This document shows, piece by piece, positions 1 to 6,102 of a stretch of 6,826 nucleotides of DNA. The position numbers were made by a program, and so were the translations under genes. Below the pieces are notes generated by a model. The model was given only the letters and a program-made list of their open reading frames with translations, was not told the DNA's origin and ran no database searches. This DNA comes from an uncultured Myxococcales bacterium (GTDB taxonomy: Bacteria; Myxococcota_A; UBA9042), in contig CALGHC010000875.1 in NCBI GenBank assembly GCA_937915965.1, forward strand, positions 1 to 6,826. Direction: 5' to 3'. Position 1 is the first letter of the stretch, and every line of letters begins with the position of its first letter.

Positions 1-1
1 C

Positions 2-928
2 TATACTACCGACGAATGGGCTTTGATTCTGGGGGGCTCCAGTGGTTTCGGTCTCGCCGTGGCGACCAAGCTCGCCGCGCACGGCATGAGCGTGTGCGTC
101 GTCCATCGGGACCGACGCGGCGCGATGCCGCGGATCGAGGCGGGCTTCGACGCGATCCGCGCCCACGGTCACGGCTTTGTCGCCTTGAACCTCGACGCCC
201 TCAGCGCCGAGGGCGTCTCGACGACGATCGAGGCCGTGCGGGTCGCGATGGGCCCTAGCGGTCGCGTCAAGGCGCTGCTGCACTCGATCGCCTTTGGCAA
301 CCTCAAACCGATCGCGCCGGCGGTCGGCACGCCGCCAGCGGCGCTCGCCGTCCAGCGACTCGCCGACGAGCTCGGCGTCGCCGTCGCCGACCTTGAACAG
401 ATCGTCACCAGGCTCACTGGCGAGGGCGTCGACCCCCTCCAGGCGTTGATCTCGCCACCACAGACGGACGCCCGGCTCGACGACGAGGACATCGCGCGCA
501 CCGTCTTCAGCATGGGCACCAGCCTGCTGAGCTGGGTGCAGCGCCTCTTTGGCGAGGGGCTCTTTGCCGCCGACGCGCGGGTCTTTGGCCTGACCAGCGA
601 GGGCAACTCGGTCGTGTGGCGCGGCTATGCCGCCGTCGCCACCGCCAAGGTCGCCCTTGAGTCCGTTTCACGCGCCATCGCCGTCGAGTTCGGGCCGCAC
701 GGCATCCGCTCGAACATCCTGCAGCCCGGGGTCACCGACACCGCCGCGCTGCGTCTGATCCCCGGCAGCGCGCACATGGCCGCTCACGCCCGCATGCGCA
801 ACCCGATGGGACGCCTGACGACGCCCGAAGACGTCGCCAACGTGGTCTGCCTGCTGTGCGCACCCGAGGCGGCGTGGATCAACGGTGCGCTCATTCACAT
901 CGACGGCGGGGAGCACGTGTCCGCATGA
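2..928 (+). CDS. Enoyl-ACP reductase-like SDR (FabL/FabI type), 5' end cut by window
   Basis: Probably reduces the trans-2-enoyl-ACP bond with NAD(P)H, the last step of each elongation cycle. The frame is open to the window edge (308 residues visible), and the first in-window start-like codon, TTG at 23, lies inside the first beta strand, so the true start is upstream. Numbering from the first in-window codon: Rossmann glycine motif GGSSGFG at 11-17, HSIAFGNLKP at 94-103, catalytic-type Tyr209 and Lys216 spaced Y-x6-K, and HIDGG near 299-303. Y-x6-K is the enoyl-reductase spacing; ordinary SDRs have Y-x3-K. The classical glycine motif and the stretch after Lys216 (AVEFGPHGI, then GVTDTAALRLIPG) resemble Bacillus FabL more than E. 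coli FabI. An extra segment of about 50 residues (roughly 104-158) is unusual. It overlaps the next gene by ATGA. Reductase fold is certain; enoyl-ACP as substrate is inferred from motif and neighbours. Confidence 0.85.
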   Translation, partial: YTTDEWALILGGSSGFGLAVATKLAAHGMSVCVVHRDRRGAMPRIEAGFDAIRAHGHGFVALNLDALSAEGVSTTIEAVRVAMGPSGRVKALLHSIAFGNLKPIAPAVGTPPAALAVQRLADELGVAVADLEQIVTRLTGEGVDPLQALISPPQTDARLDDEDIARTVFSMGTSLLSWVQRLFGEGLFAADARVFGLTSEGNSVVWRGYAAVATAKVALESVSRAIAVEFGPHGIRSNILQPGVTDTAALRLIPGSAHMAAHARMRNPMGRLTTPEDVANVVCLLCAPEAAWINGALIHIDGGEHVSA

Positions 929-1917
929 TCTACATCCATGGACTCGGCCACTTCCATCCGCCCAACGAGATCGACAACGCTTTTCTCACCGGCCTCGACA
1001 TCGGCACCAACGACGAGTGGATCCTCGAGCGAGTCGGCATCCGCAGCCGACGCACGGTGTTGCCGCTTGACTATATCGCGTCGACCCGCAACGCCGATCC
1101 GCTGGCGTCGCACGCGGTCTCGACCCACAGCAACGCCCAGACGGCCGCCGAGGCGGCGCGCATGGCGCTGGCGCGAGCCGGCCTCACCGCGCAGGACATC
1201 GGGCTGGTGTGGGCGGGCGGCTGCTCGCCGCAGCACACGATCCCGGCCGAGGCTTGCAAGATCGCCGCCGAGCTGGGGATCGCTGCGCCAAGCGTCGACG
1301 TCAGCTCGGCTTGCTCGACTTTTGCGGCGCATCTGCACCTCTTGGGGTCGATGAACCCGGCGACGATGCCCGACTACGTGCTGCTGGTCACGGCTGAGAA
1401 CAACACGCGCACCGTCGACTACCGCGACCGCTCGACCGCGGTCCTGTGGGGCGATGGCAGCGCCGCGGCAGTAGTCTCGATGCGGGTGCCGGCGCGGCTG
1501 CGGGTCGTCCACACGAGCCTGACCTCGGATCCCTCAGGTTGGGACAAGGTCTCGATCCCCACCGGTGGCCACTTCGCCCAGCAGGGCACCGCCGTGCAAG
1601 GCTTCGCCATCCGCCGCTCTGGCCAGACCCTCAACGCGCTGCGCGGCAACTGCCGGGGCGACAAGGATCGCCTCCACTTCGTCGGTCACCAGGCCAACCT
1701 GCTCATGTTGCAGTCTGTCGTCACTCGCGGCCGCATCGACCCCGAGCGCCATTGGTTCAACGTCGACGCCTACGGCAACTGTGGCGCGGCGGGGGCACCG
1801 TCGGTCCTCTCGCAGCGCTGGGACCAGCTGCCCGAGGGAGGCGAGATCGCCGTCGTGGTCGTCGGCTCGGGATTGACCTGGGGCGGCGCCCTGCTGCAGG
1901 TCGGGGAGATCGCATGA
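925..1917 (+). CDS. 3-oxoacyl-ACP synthase III (FabH-like ketosynthase)
   Basis: A condensing enzyme of the FabH family, which normally starts a fatty acid by joining an acyl-CoA primer to malonyl-ACP. The 330-residue product has the full catalytic triad: Cys130 in DVSSAC, His255 in GHQAN, and Asn285 in YGNCGAAG. The N-terminal signature NDEWILERVGIRSRR (29-43) and the WGDGSAA loop (175-181) are also typical. Compared with E. coli FabH, a stretch of some 12 or more residues is added around 45-70. The ATG at 925 is chosen because it overlaps the previous stop (ATGA), has GGGGAG at 908-913, and gives a normal FabH N terminus; an in-frame upstream extension to 856 would lie inside the reductase gene. 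Primer specificity cannot be read. It is likely the initiating enzyme of this pathway, with a specialised starter possible. Confidence 0.93.
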   Translation: MIYIHGLGHFHPPNEIDNAFLTGLDIGTNDEWILERVGIRSRRTVLPLDYIASTRNADPLASHAVSTHSNAQTAAEAARMALARAGLTAQDIGLVWAGGCSPQHTIPAEACKIAAELGIAAPSVDVSSACSTFAAHLHLLGSMNPATMPDYVLLVTAENNTRTVDYRDRSTAVLWGDGSAAAVVSMRVPARLRVVHTSLTSDPSGWDKVSIPTGGHFAQQGTAVQGFAIRRSGQTLNALRGNCRGDKDRLHFVGHQANLLMLQSVVTRGRIDPERHWFNVDAYGNCGAAGAPSVLSQRWDQLPEGGEIAVVVVGSGLTWGGALLQVGEIA

Positions 1918-2504
1918 AGTACGCCGAGTTCCGGGAACGAACCCACTTCTCGCTCGACGAGCTGATCGCATTCGGCCGCGGCACGATGGTCGACGACCCG
2001 CCGTGCAGCGACTTCTCCAGCCTGCCCACGCCACCGCTGCTGATGTTCGACCGCGTGACCGAGATCCGCCACGAGGGCGCGCGCGGCTTCATCGCCGCCG
2101 AACAGGACATCCACCTCGATGACTGGTTCTTTCACTGTCACTTCCGCGACGACCCGGTGCAGCCGGGCTGCCTGGGCGTCGACGCCATCTGGCAGCTGCT
2201 CGGCTTCTACGCGACCGTGCGCGGCGGCCTGGGAGTCGGTCGGGCCCTGGGCGCCAAGGAGATCGAGTTTCAGGGCCAGATCCGACCACACGACCGCGTG
2301 GTCCGCTACGAGATCGAGGTGCGCCGCTACGCCGAGCTGCCAGCGAGCGGCTCCGCTGTAGCCATCGGCACGGGCACGGTGTCGGTCGACGGCCAGGCCA
2401 TCTACACGATCAAGGACGCCAAGGTGGGGCTGTTCCGCGGCATCCAATACCCCGACTACCCCAACCGCTCGGCCAACTCGACCGGAGGACTGTTGAACCG
2501 ATGA
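1914..2504 (+). CDS. fabA: FabA-like 3-hydroxyacyl-ACP dehydratase/isomerase
   Basis: A hot-dog-fold dehydratase that removes water from 3-hydroxyacyl-ACP. True FabA also isomerises trans-2- to cis-3-decenoyl-ACP, the branch point to unsaturated fatty acids. The 196-residue product matches FabA along its length: FGRGTM at 20-25, WFFHCHF at 71-77 with catalytic His76, and PGCLGVDAIWQLLGFY at 84-99 with catalytic Asp90 (equivalent to His70/Asp84 of E. coli FabA). DAKVGLF at 168-174 matches the usual C-terminal motif, and a tail of about 20 residues beyond the E. coli end is extra. The ATG overlaps the upstream stop (ATGA) and has GGGGAG at 1903-1908, five bases away. Fold and dehydration are secure. 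Isomerase activity is plausible from the close FabA similarity, but sequence alone does not prove it. Confidence 0.93.
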   Translation: MKYAEFRERTHFSLDELIAFGRGTMVDDPPCSDFSSLPTPPLLMFDRVTEIRHEGARGFIAAEQDIHLDDWFFHCHFRDDPVQPGCLGVDAIWQLLGFYATVRGGLGVGRALGAKEIEFQGQIRPHDRVVRYEIEVRRYAELPASGSAVAIGTGTVSVDGQAIYTIKDAKVGLFRGIQYPDYPNRSANSTGGLLNR

Positions 2505-3238
2505 CCGCCACCGAACCCACTCTTGTCGCGCTGGTCACGGGCGGTGCCACCGGCATCGGCGCTGCGTGCTGCCGCGCGCTGGCCCAAGCCGGCTTCACGG
2601 TCGGCATCCACTATCGATCCAGCGCAGAGAAGGCCGAAGCGCTCCAAGCGGAGCTCGGCGGCGAGACCTTCCTGGTCGCCGCGGATCTGGCCACAGAGGC
2701 CGGCGTCGACGCGGTCTACGAGGCGGTGCGCGCCCGCGGCCCGCTGGAGGTGCTGGTCAACAACGCCGGGGCGACCGTCGACGCGCCGCTGTTTTCGGCC
2801 AAGCTGGCAGACTTCGACCAGATCGTTGCCACCAATATGCGCAGCGTTTGGTACCTGACCAAGCGCCTCTCGCGCTTGATGATGCGGCGTCGCTCGGGGC
2901 GAATCATCCACATCTCCAGCGTCGTCGGTTCGACCGGCAACCCCACGCAGAGCGCCTACGGGATGACCAAGGCGGCGATCGACAACCTGACCAAGACGTT
3001 GGCCTGGGAGCTGGCTGACTACGGCATCCTGGTCAACGCGGTGGCGCCGGGCTTCGTCGAGACGCGCATGACCGCCGACCTCACGGACGGCATCCGCGAT
3101 GGCATCCTCGCGAGGGTGCCGCTCAAGCGCATGGGCACGCCAAACGAGGTCGCGGCGATGGTCCGCTTCCTGGCGACCGAGGGCACCTACTGCACGGGCG
3201 GCGTCTTCCACGTCAACGGAGGCATGCATGGCGGTTGA
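2501..3238 (+). CDS. fabG: 3-oxoacyl-ACP reductase (FabG-like SDR)
   Basis: NADPH-dependent reduction of 3-oxoacyl-ACP to 3-hydroxyacyl-ACP, the first reductive step of the elongation cycle. The 245-residue product has the usual FabG length and every classical SDR motif: TGGATGIG at 13-20 for cofactor, NNAG at 87-90, Asn112, and the catalytic Ser140, Tyr153, Lys157 with Y-x3-K spacing. The C terminus is VNGGMHGG, close to the usual FabG ending. The ATG overlaps the FabA stop as ATGA; a GGAGG at 2484-2488 is 12 bases upstream, somewhat far, so translational coupling probably helps. FabG-like reductases are a broad family, and its use here rests on its position between two dehydratase genes. 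It differs clearly from the other SDR in the window, which has Y-x6-K. Confidence 0.92.
   Translation: MTATEPTLVALVTGGATGIGAACCRALAQAGFTVGIHYRSSAEKAEALQAELGGETFLVAADLATEAGVDAVYEAVRARGPLEVLVNNAGATVDAPLFSAKLADFDQIVATNMRSVWYLTKRLSRLMMRRRSGRIIHISSVVGSTGNPTQSAYGMTKAAIDNLTKTLAWELADYGILVNAVAPGFVETRMTADLTDGIRDGILARVPLKRMGTPNEVAAMVRFLATEGTYCTGGVFHVNGGMHGG
3218..3222 (+). promoter_or_regulatory. Ribosome binding site GGAGG for the FabZ-like gene
   Basis: GGAGG sits five bases before the ATG at 3228, inside the end of the FabG-like gene. It settles the start of the FabZ-like gene over the in-frame extension that would begin at 3099. Confidence 0.7.
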
Positions 3239-3731
3239 CAGCCCACGTGGGGCGTCGGCGTCGGCGCCAGCGCCGGCGGCAGCGCTGACGCCGGCCGAGG
3301 TGCTCGCCTTGGTGCCGCAGCAGGCGCCGTTCCGATTCGTCGACGCGATCCACGAGGTGGACGCCGACCACATCGTCGGCAGCTACACCTTCCGACTCGA
3401 TGAAGCGTTCTACGCCGGTCATTTCCCGGGCAACCCGGTGACGCCGGGGGTGATCCTGCTCGAGTCGATGTGTCAGGTGGGTGTGGTCGCCCAGGGCATC
3501 TACCTGCTGTCGCGCGAGGTAGCAGCGGACGAGATTGGCCGCTGGACGACGATGTTTGCCGACGCCACGGTCGAGTTCTCCCGGCCGGTCCGGCCTGGCG
3601 AGCGCGTCACCATCCACGGAGAGCTTGAGTTCTGGCGGCGACGCAAGCTGCGCGCGCGCATCGAGATGTTCAACGAGGCCGGAGAGCTCGTCGCAAACGC
3701 GGTGGCCTCAGGCATGGGAGTGAGATCATGA
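3228..3731 (+). CDS. FabZ-like 3-hydroxyacyl-ACP dehydratase
   Basis: A second hot-dog dehydratase, of the FabZ type, which dehydrates 3-hydroxyacyl-ACP of varied chain length without isomerising. The 167-residue product has the FabZ core: VPQQAPFRFVD at 29-39, the catalytic block FYAGHFPGNPVTPGV at 61-75 with His65, and LLESMCQVG at 77-85 with Glu79. FSRPVRPGE at 117-125 also fits the family. The first 22 or so residues are an Ala/Pro/Ser-rich extension with no predicted structure, which makes the protein longer than the usual 140-150. It overlaps FabG by 11 bases and ends in an ATGA overlap with the ketosynthase. Having both FabA and FabZ types side by side suggests division of labour between chain lengths or between saturated and unsaturated products. 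Confidence 0.92.
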   Translation: MAVDSPRGASASAPAPAAALTPAEVLALVPQQAPFRFVDAIHEVDADHIVGSYTFRLDEAFYAGHFPGNPVTPGVILLESMCQVGVVAQGIYLLSREVAADEIGRWTTMFADATVEFSRPVRPGERVTIHGELEFWRRRKLRARIEMFNEAGELVANAVASGMGVRS

Positions 3732-5002
3732 CCAGGGTCGTCATCACCGGTATGGGTGTCATCTCTGCCAACGCGCACGGGCTCAAGGACTTCGAGAAGG
3801 CCCTGCGCGAAGGCCGATCGGGTCTGCGCCACCAGCCGCAGCTGGCCGAGCTGGGCTTCACCTGCCAGGTCGCCGGCGTACCCCAGGGAGCCGATGAGCT
3901 GGCGCTGACGTACTTCTCGGACGAGTCCCGCATGGCGATGAACAGCGGCATGATCTACGCCGGCATCGCCGGTCTGGACTGCTGGCGCGATGCCGGCTTC
4001 GAGGTCCCTGGGGCCCGAGAGGACCGCATCGACTGGGACACCGGCGCGATCGTCGGTACCGGGGTGGGCGGGGTCGACACTCTCGCGGGGCTCGTCATCC
4101 CCCGCGTCAACGCCGGCAAGGTCCGGCGCATCGGCAGCACGTCGGTTGAGCAGACGATGAGCAGCGCGGTCAGCGCCAACCTCGGCGGGCTGCTCGCCCT
4201 GGGTGGTCAGGTCACGACCAACTCAAGCGCGTGCACGACCGGCACCGAGGCGATCGTCATGGCCTACTGGCACCTCGCCGCCGGTCGCGGCCGGCGGATG
4301 ATCGCCGGCGGCGCCGAGGGATCGTCGCTGTACAGCTGGGCGGGCTTCGACGCCATGCGGGTGCTGTCCAAGGGCTGGAACGACGAGCCCGAGCGCGCCT
4401 CACGGCCGATGAGCGCGAGCGCAAGCGGCTTCGTGCCGGGGTCGGGCGCGGGCTTGCTGATGCTCGAGACCCTCGACAGCGCCCTGGAACGCGACGCGCG
4501 CATCTACGCCGAGGTCCTGGGCGGCGCGGTCAACAGTGGCGGGCAGCGCGGCGGCGGCAGCATCGTGGCGCCCAACCCCGAGGGCGTCGCCCGCTGCATT
4601 CGCGCCGCGTTGGCAGAGGCGGCGCTGTCGCCGGACGCGATCGACGTCATCAACGGCCACCTGACCGCGACGATGGCGGACTCGATCGAGGTGGGCAACT
4701 GGGCGCGGGTGTTGGGCCGCGAGCCCTCGGCCTTCCCTTGGATCAACTCGACCAAGTCCCTGATCGGTCACGGCCTGGGCGCGGCGGGTGGGCTCGAGTG
4801 CGTCGCCTCGGTGCTGCAGCTGGCGCACGGCTTTGTCCACGGTTCGGCCAACTGCGAGGATCTGCACCCGGCGCTCGAGCCCTACGCCGACCGGATCCCC
4901 CACGTCGCGCGCGAATCGGACGCGCAGGTGCTCGCCAAGGCCAGCTTCGGGTTTGGCGACGTCAACGGCTGCGTCTTGTTCCGCAAGTGGGCGGACGCCT
5001 GA
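3728..5002 (+). CDS. 3-oxoacyl-ACP synthase (FabB/FabF-like elongating ketosynthase)
   Basis: Elongates acyl-ACP by decarboxylative condensation with malonyl-ACP. The 424-residue protein is a normal-sized thiolase-fold KS that begins with the usual VVITGMGVIS strand. The active-site Cys169 lies in NSSACTTGTEA, His311 in INGHLTATMAD, and Lys343 with His348 in TKSLIGHGLGAAGG, so the Cys-His-His set is intact and this is not a chain-length-factor decoy. The usual HGTST around the first histidine reads HLTAT. The C-terminal FGFGDVNG (407-414) is normal for the FabF-type gating loop, with Asp in place of the usual Gly. GGGAG at 3716-3720 precedes the ATG, which overlaps the FabZ stop. No second KS or chain-length factor follows, unlike aromatic type II polyketide or aryl polyene operons. 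It belongs to a divergent FabB/F subfamily; specificity is unknown. Confidence 0.93.
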   Translation: MTRVVITGMGVISANAHGLKDFEKALREGRSGLRHQPQLAELGFTCQVAGVPQGADELALTYFSDESRMAMNSGMIYAGIAGLDCWRDAGFEVPGAREDRIDWDTGAIVGTGVGGVDTLAGLVIPRVNAGKVRRIGSTSVEQTMSSAVSANLGGLLALGGQVTTNSSACTTGTEAIVMAYWHLAAGRGRRMIAGGAEGSSLYSWAGFDAMRVLSKGWNDEPERASRPMSASASGFVPGSGAGLLMLETLDSALERDARIYAEVLGGAVNSGGQRGGGSIVAPNPEGVARCIRAALAEAALSPDAIDVINGHLTATMADSIEVGNWARVLGREPSAFPWINSTKSLIGHGLGAAGGLECVASVLQLAHGFVHGSANCEDLHPALEPYADRIPHVARESDAQVLAKASFGFGDVNGCVLFRKWADA

Positions 5003-5017
5003 TTTATCGACACCAAC

Positions 5018-5038
5018 GGGACATCACACACAAGTCCC
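5018..5038 (+). other. Small inverted repeat in the KS-ACP gap
   Basis: GGGAC (5018-5022) pairs with GTCCC (5034-5038) around an 11-base loop, and the pair is flanked by direct copies of ATCGACA (5006-5012 and 5039-5045). It lies in the only real intergenic gap inside the operon (5003-5056), which is visibly less GC-rich than its surroundings. No T-run follows, so it is not a convincing terminator. It could be an mRNA processing or stabilising hairpin upstream of the ACP, or chance. Confidence 0.3.
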
Positions 5039-5044
5039 ATCGAC

Positions 5045-5050
5045 AAGGAG
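5045..5050 (+). promoter_or_regulatory. Strong ribosome binding site AAGGAG for the ACP gene
   Basis: AAGGAG lies six bases before the ATG at 5057. It is the best Shine-Dalgarno match in the window and the only one in non-coding sequence, consistent with the carrier protein being made in excess over the enzymes. Confidence 0.8.
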
Positions 5051-5056
5051 ACCCTC

Positions 5057-5302
5057 ATGGACCAGCAAGAAGCCCTCGCCAAGATCAGCGCCATCATCAA
5101 GCCTTACGCCAAGACGCCTGCCGAGCTCGAAGCGGGCAACCTCGAAGCCCGCATCCTCGAGGATCTGGGTGTGAACTCGGCGCGGCTGGTCGACATCATC
5201 CTGGCCTTCGAGGACGAATTCGACCTGTCGATCGACGACGACACCGCCGACAGCGTCCGCACCCTGGGTGACGCCGTGCGCGTCGTGACCGCCGAAGGGT
5301 GA
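5057..5302 (+). CDS. Acyl carrier protein with variant NSA attachment motif
   Basis: A small acidic carrier protein (81 residues) that holds the growing chain as a thioester on a phosphopantetheine arm. It has the four-helix ACP layout. The attachment serine is Ser41 in LEDLGVNSARLVDIIL (35-50), followed by helix II and the acidic run FEDEFDLSIDDD (51-62), typical of ACPs. The near-universal DSL motif is NSA here, so both neighbours of the serine have changed. It is separated from the ketosynthase by 54 bases and has its own strong ribosome site, and it ends in a GTGA overlap with the acyltransferase. The variant motif suggests a specialised ACP that may need the PPTase encoded two genes downstream. 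Certain as a carrier protein; the cargo is inferred from the neighbours. Confidence 0.93.
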   Translation: MDQQEALAKISAIIKPYAKTPAELEAGNLEARILEDLGVNSARLVDIILAFEDEFDLSIDDDTADSVRTLGDAVRVVTAEG

Positions 5303-6102
5303 GCCAGCCTCCGCTGCATCCCACCCTGCCCCGCCGCGACCTCGCGACGCTGGCGTTGCAGCGTGTGGTGGCGCGCGCCTTGACCCCCGTGACCTGGTAC
5401 CTCGCGTGGGGGTGGATGCGCTTTGCCCGCGGCTATTCGATCCCGAACCTGCGCGCGTTCCGCAGTGAGCTGCACCAGAAGCTCGCGGCAAGCCGGGATG
5501 CCGGTCGTGGCTCGAGACACGGCCCGCTGCTGGTCTGCGCCAACCACCTCACGCTCATCGACTCTTGCGTCCTGCTTTGGGCGCTCGGATCGGCGTGGGC
5601 ATTTTTGCGCGACGAGCGGCTGTTCGCCTGGAACCTGCCCGAGCGTCGCAACGTCGGCGACGGGCTGGCCCTGCGGCTGGGCTGCTACATGGGCAAGTGC
5701 CTGCCGATCGTGCGTGGCGGCCCGCCCGACGAGACAGCGCGGGTCATGGACAAGGTCCGCTTCCTGCTCGCCAGTGGCCACCGCGTCATGATCTTCCCCG
5801 AGGGCACGCGCAGTCGCTCGGGGCGCCTCGACCGCGAGGAGTTCACCTACGGGGTGGGCAAGCTGGCCCAAGAGGTGCCCGGCACGCGCGTGCTGTGCAT
5901 CTACCTGCGCGGTCTCGGCCAGACGACCTACAGCGACCTGCCGAAACGCGGCGAGACATTCGAGCTGATGTGCGATGTGATCACGCCGACTTCACCAAGC
6001 AGCGGCCTGCGAGGCGCGCGCGACCTCTCGCGCACCATCGTCGAGAGCCTCGCCGAGCTCGAGGAGGCCTGGTTTGCCGCGCACAGCACGCCTGGGCAAT
6101 GA
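5299..6102 (+). CDS. PlsC-like 1-acylglycerol-3-phosphate O-acyltransferase family protein
   Basis: A membrane-associated acyltransferase of the LPLAT family, likely to move the finished acyl chain from ACP to a lysophospholipid or another hydroxyl acceptor. The 267-residue product has block I NHLTLID at 82-88 with catalytic His83 and Asp88, a block II-like KCLPIVRGG at 133-141, and block III FPEGTRSRSG at 166-175. Block IV, normally containing Pro, reads LCIYLRG (199-205) without it. A hydrophobic, Trp-rich stretch at about 18-40 may anchor it to the membrane. The GTG start overlaps the ACP stop (GTGA) and has no well-spaced ribosome site, so it probably depends on translational coupling; a later start at 5365 (GTG) is possible. 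Being joined to the ACP gene suggests it accepts acyl-ACP directly. The acceptor is unknown. Confidence 0.9.
   Translation: MSQPPLHPTLPRRDLATLALQRVVARALTPVTWYLAWGWMRFARGYSIPNLRAFRSELHQKLAASRDAGRGSRHGPLLVCANHLTLIDSCVLLWALGSAWAFLRDERLFAWNLPERRNVGDGLALRLGCYMGKCLPIVRGGPPDETARVMDKVRFLLASGHRVMIFPEGTRSRSGRLDREEFTYGVGKLAQEVPGTRVLCIYLRGLGQTTYSDLPKRGETFELMCDVITPTSPSSGLRGARDLSRTIVESLAELEEAWFAAHSTPGQ
6061..6067 (+). promoter_or_regulatory. Ribosome binding site GAGGAGG deciding a TTG start
   Basis: GAGGAGG is six bases before TTG at 6074, inside the acyltransferase gene. It makes TTG the likely start of the PPTase, and the protein then begins just ahead of the conserved LGNDVVDL motif. Confidence 0.7.

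Noticed and set aside
23..25. TTG as the start of the first gene
   Set aside because: The frame is open to the window edge and TTG falls within the first Rossmann beta strand (ALILGGSSGFG), so starting there would lack the strand's beginning; the gene is 5'-truncated instead.
856..924. N-terminal extension of the FabH-like protein
   Set aside because: It lies wholly within the reductase gene, is Arg-rich and unlike FabH. The ATG at 925 has an ATGA overlap, a ribosome site and a normal N terminus.
895..1512. Long minus-strand ORFs (also 2456-3373, 4400-4903 and 5104-5871)
   Set aside because: These are antisense shadows of well-supported genes, with biased composition and no family motifs. 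Long antisense ORFs are common at this GC content.
1446..1913. Extension upstream of the FabA-like gene
   Set aside because: Translated out of frame across the FabH-like gene, it is Arg/Gly/Pro-rich with no recognisable motif, as expected for a shadow frame in GC-rich DNA.
3728..5002. Type II aromatic polyketide or aryl polyene cluster
   Set aside because: Only one elongating KS is present, with intact Cys and no chain-length factor. A complete set including an enoyl reductase argues for reduced acyl chains; aryl polyene clusters lack such a reductase.
4231..5271. Long plus-strand ORF overlapping the ketosynthase and ACP
   Set aside because: It is rich in Arg and Gly in the wrong frame; the ketosynthase and ACP frames carry all the conserved motifs.
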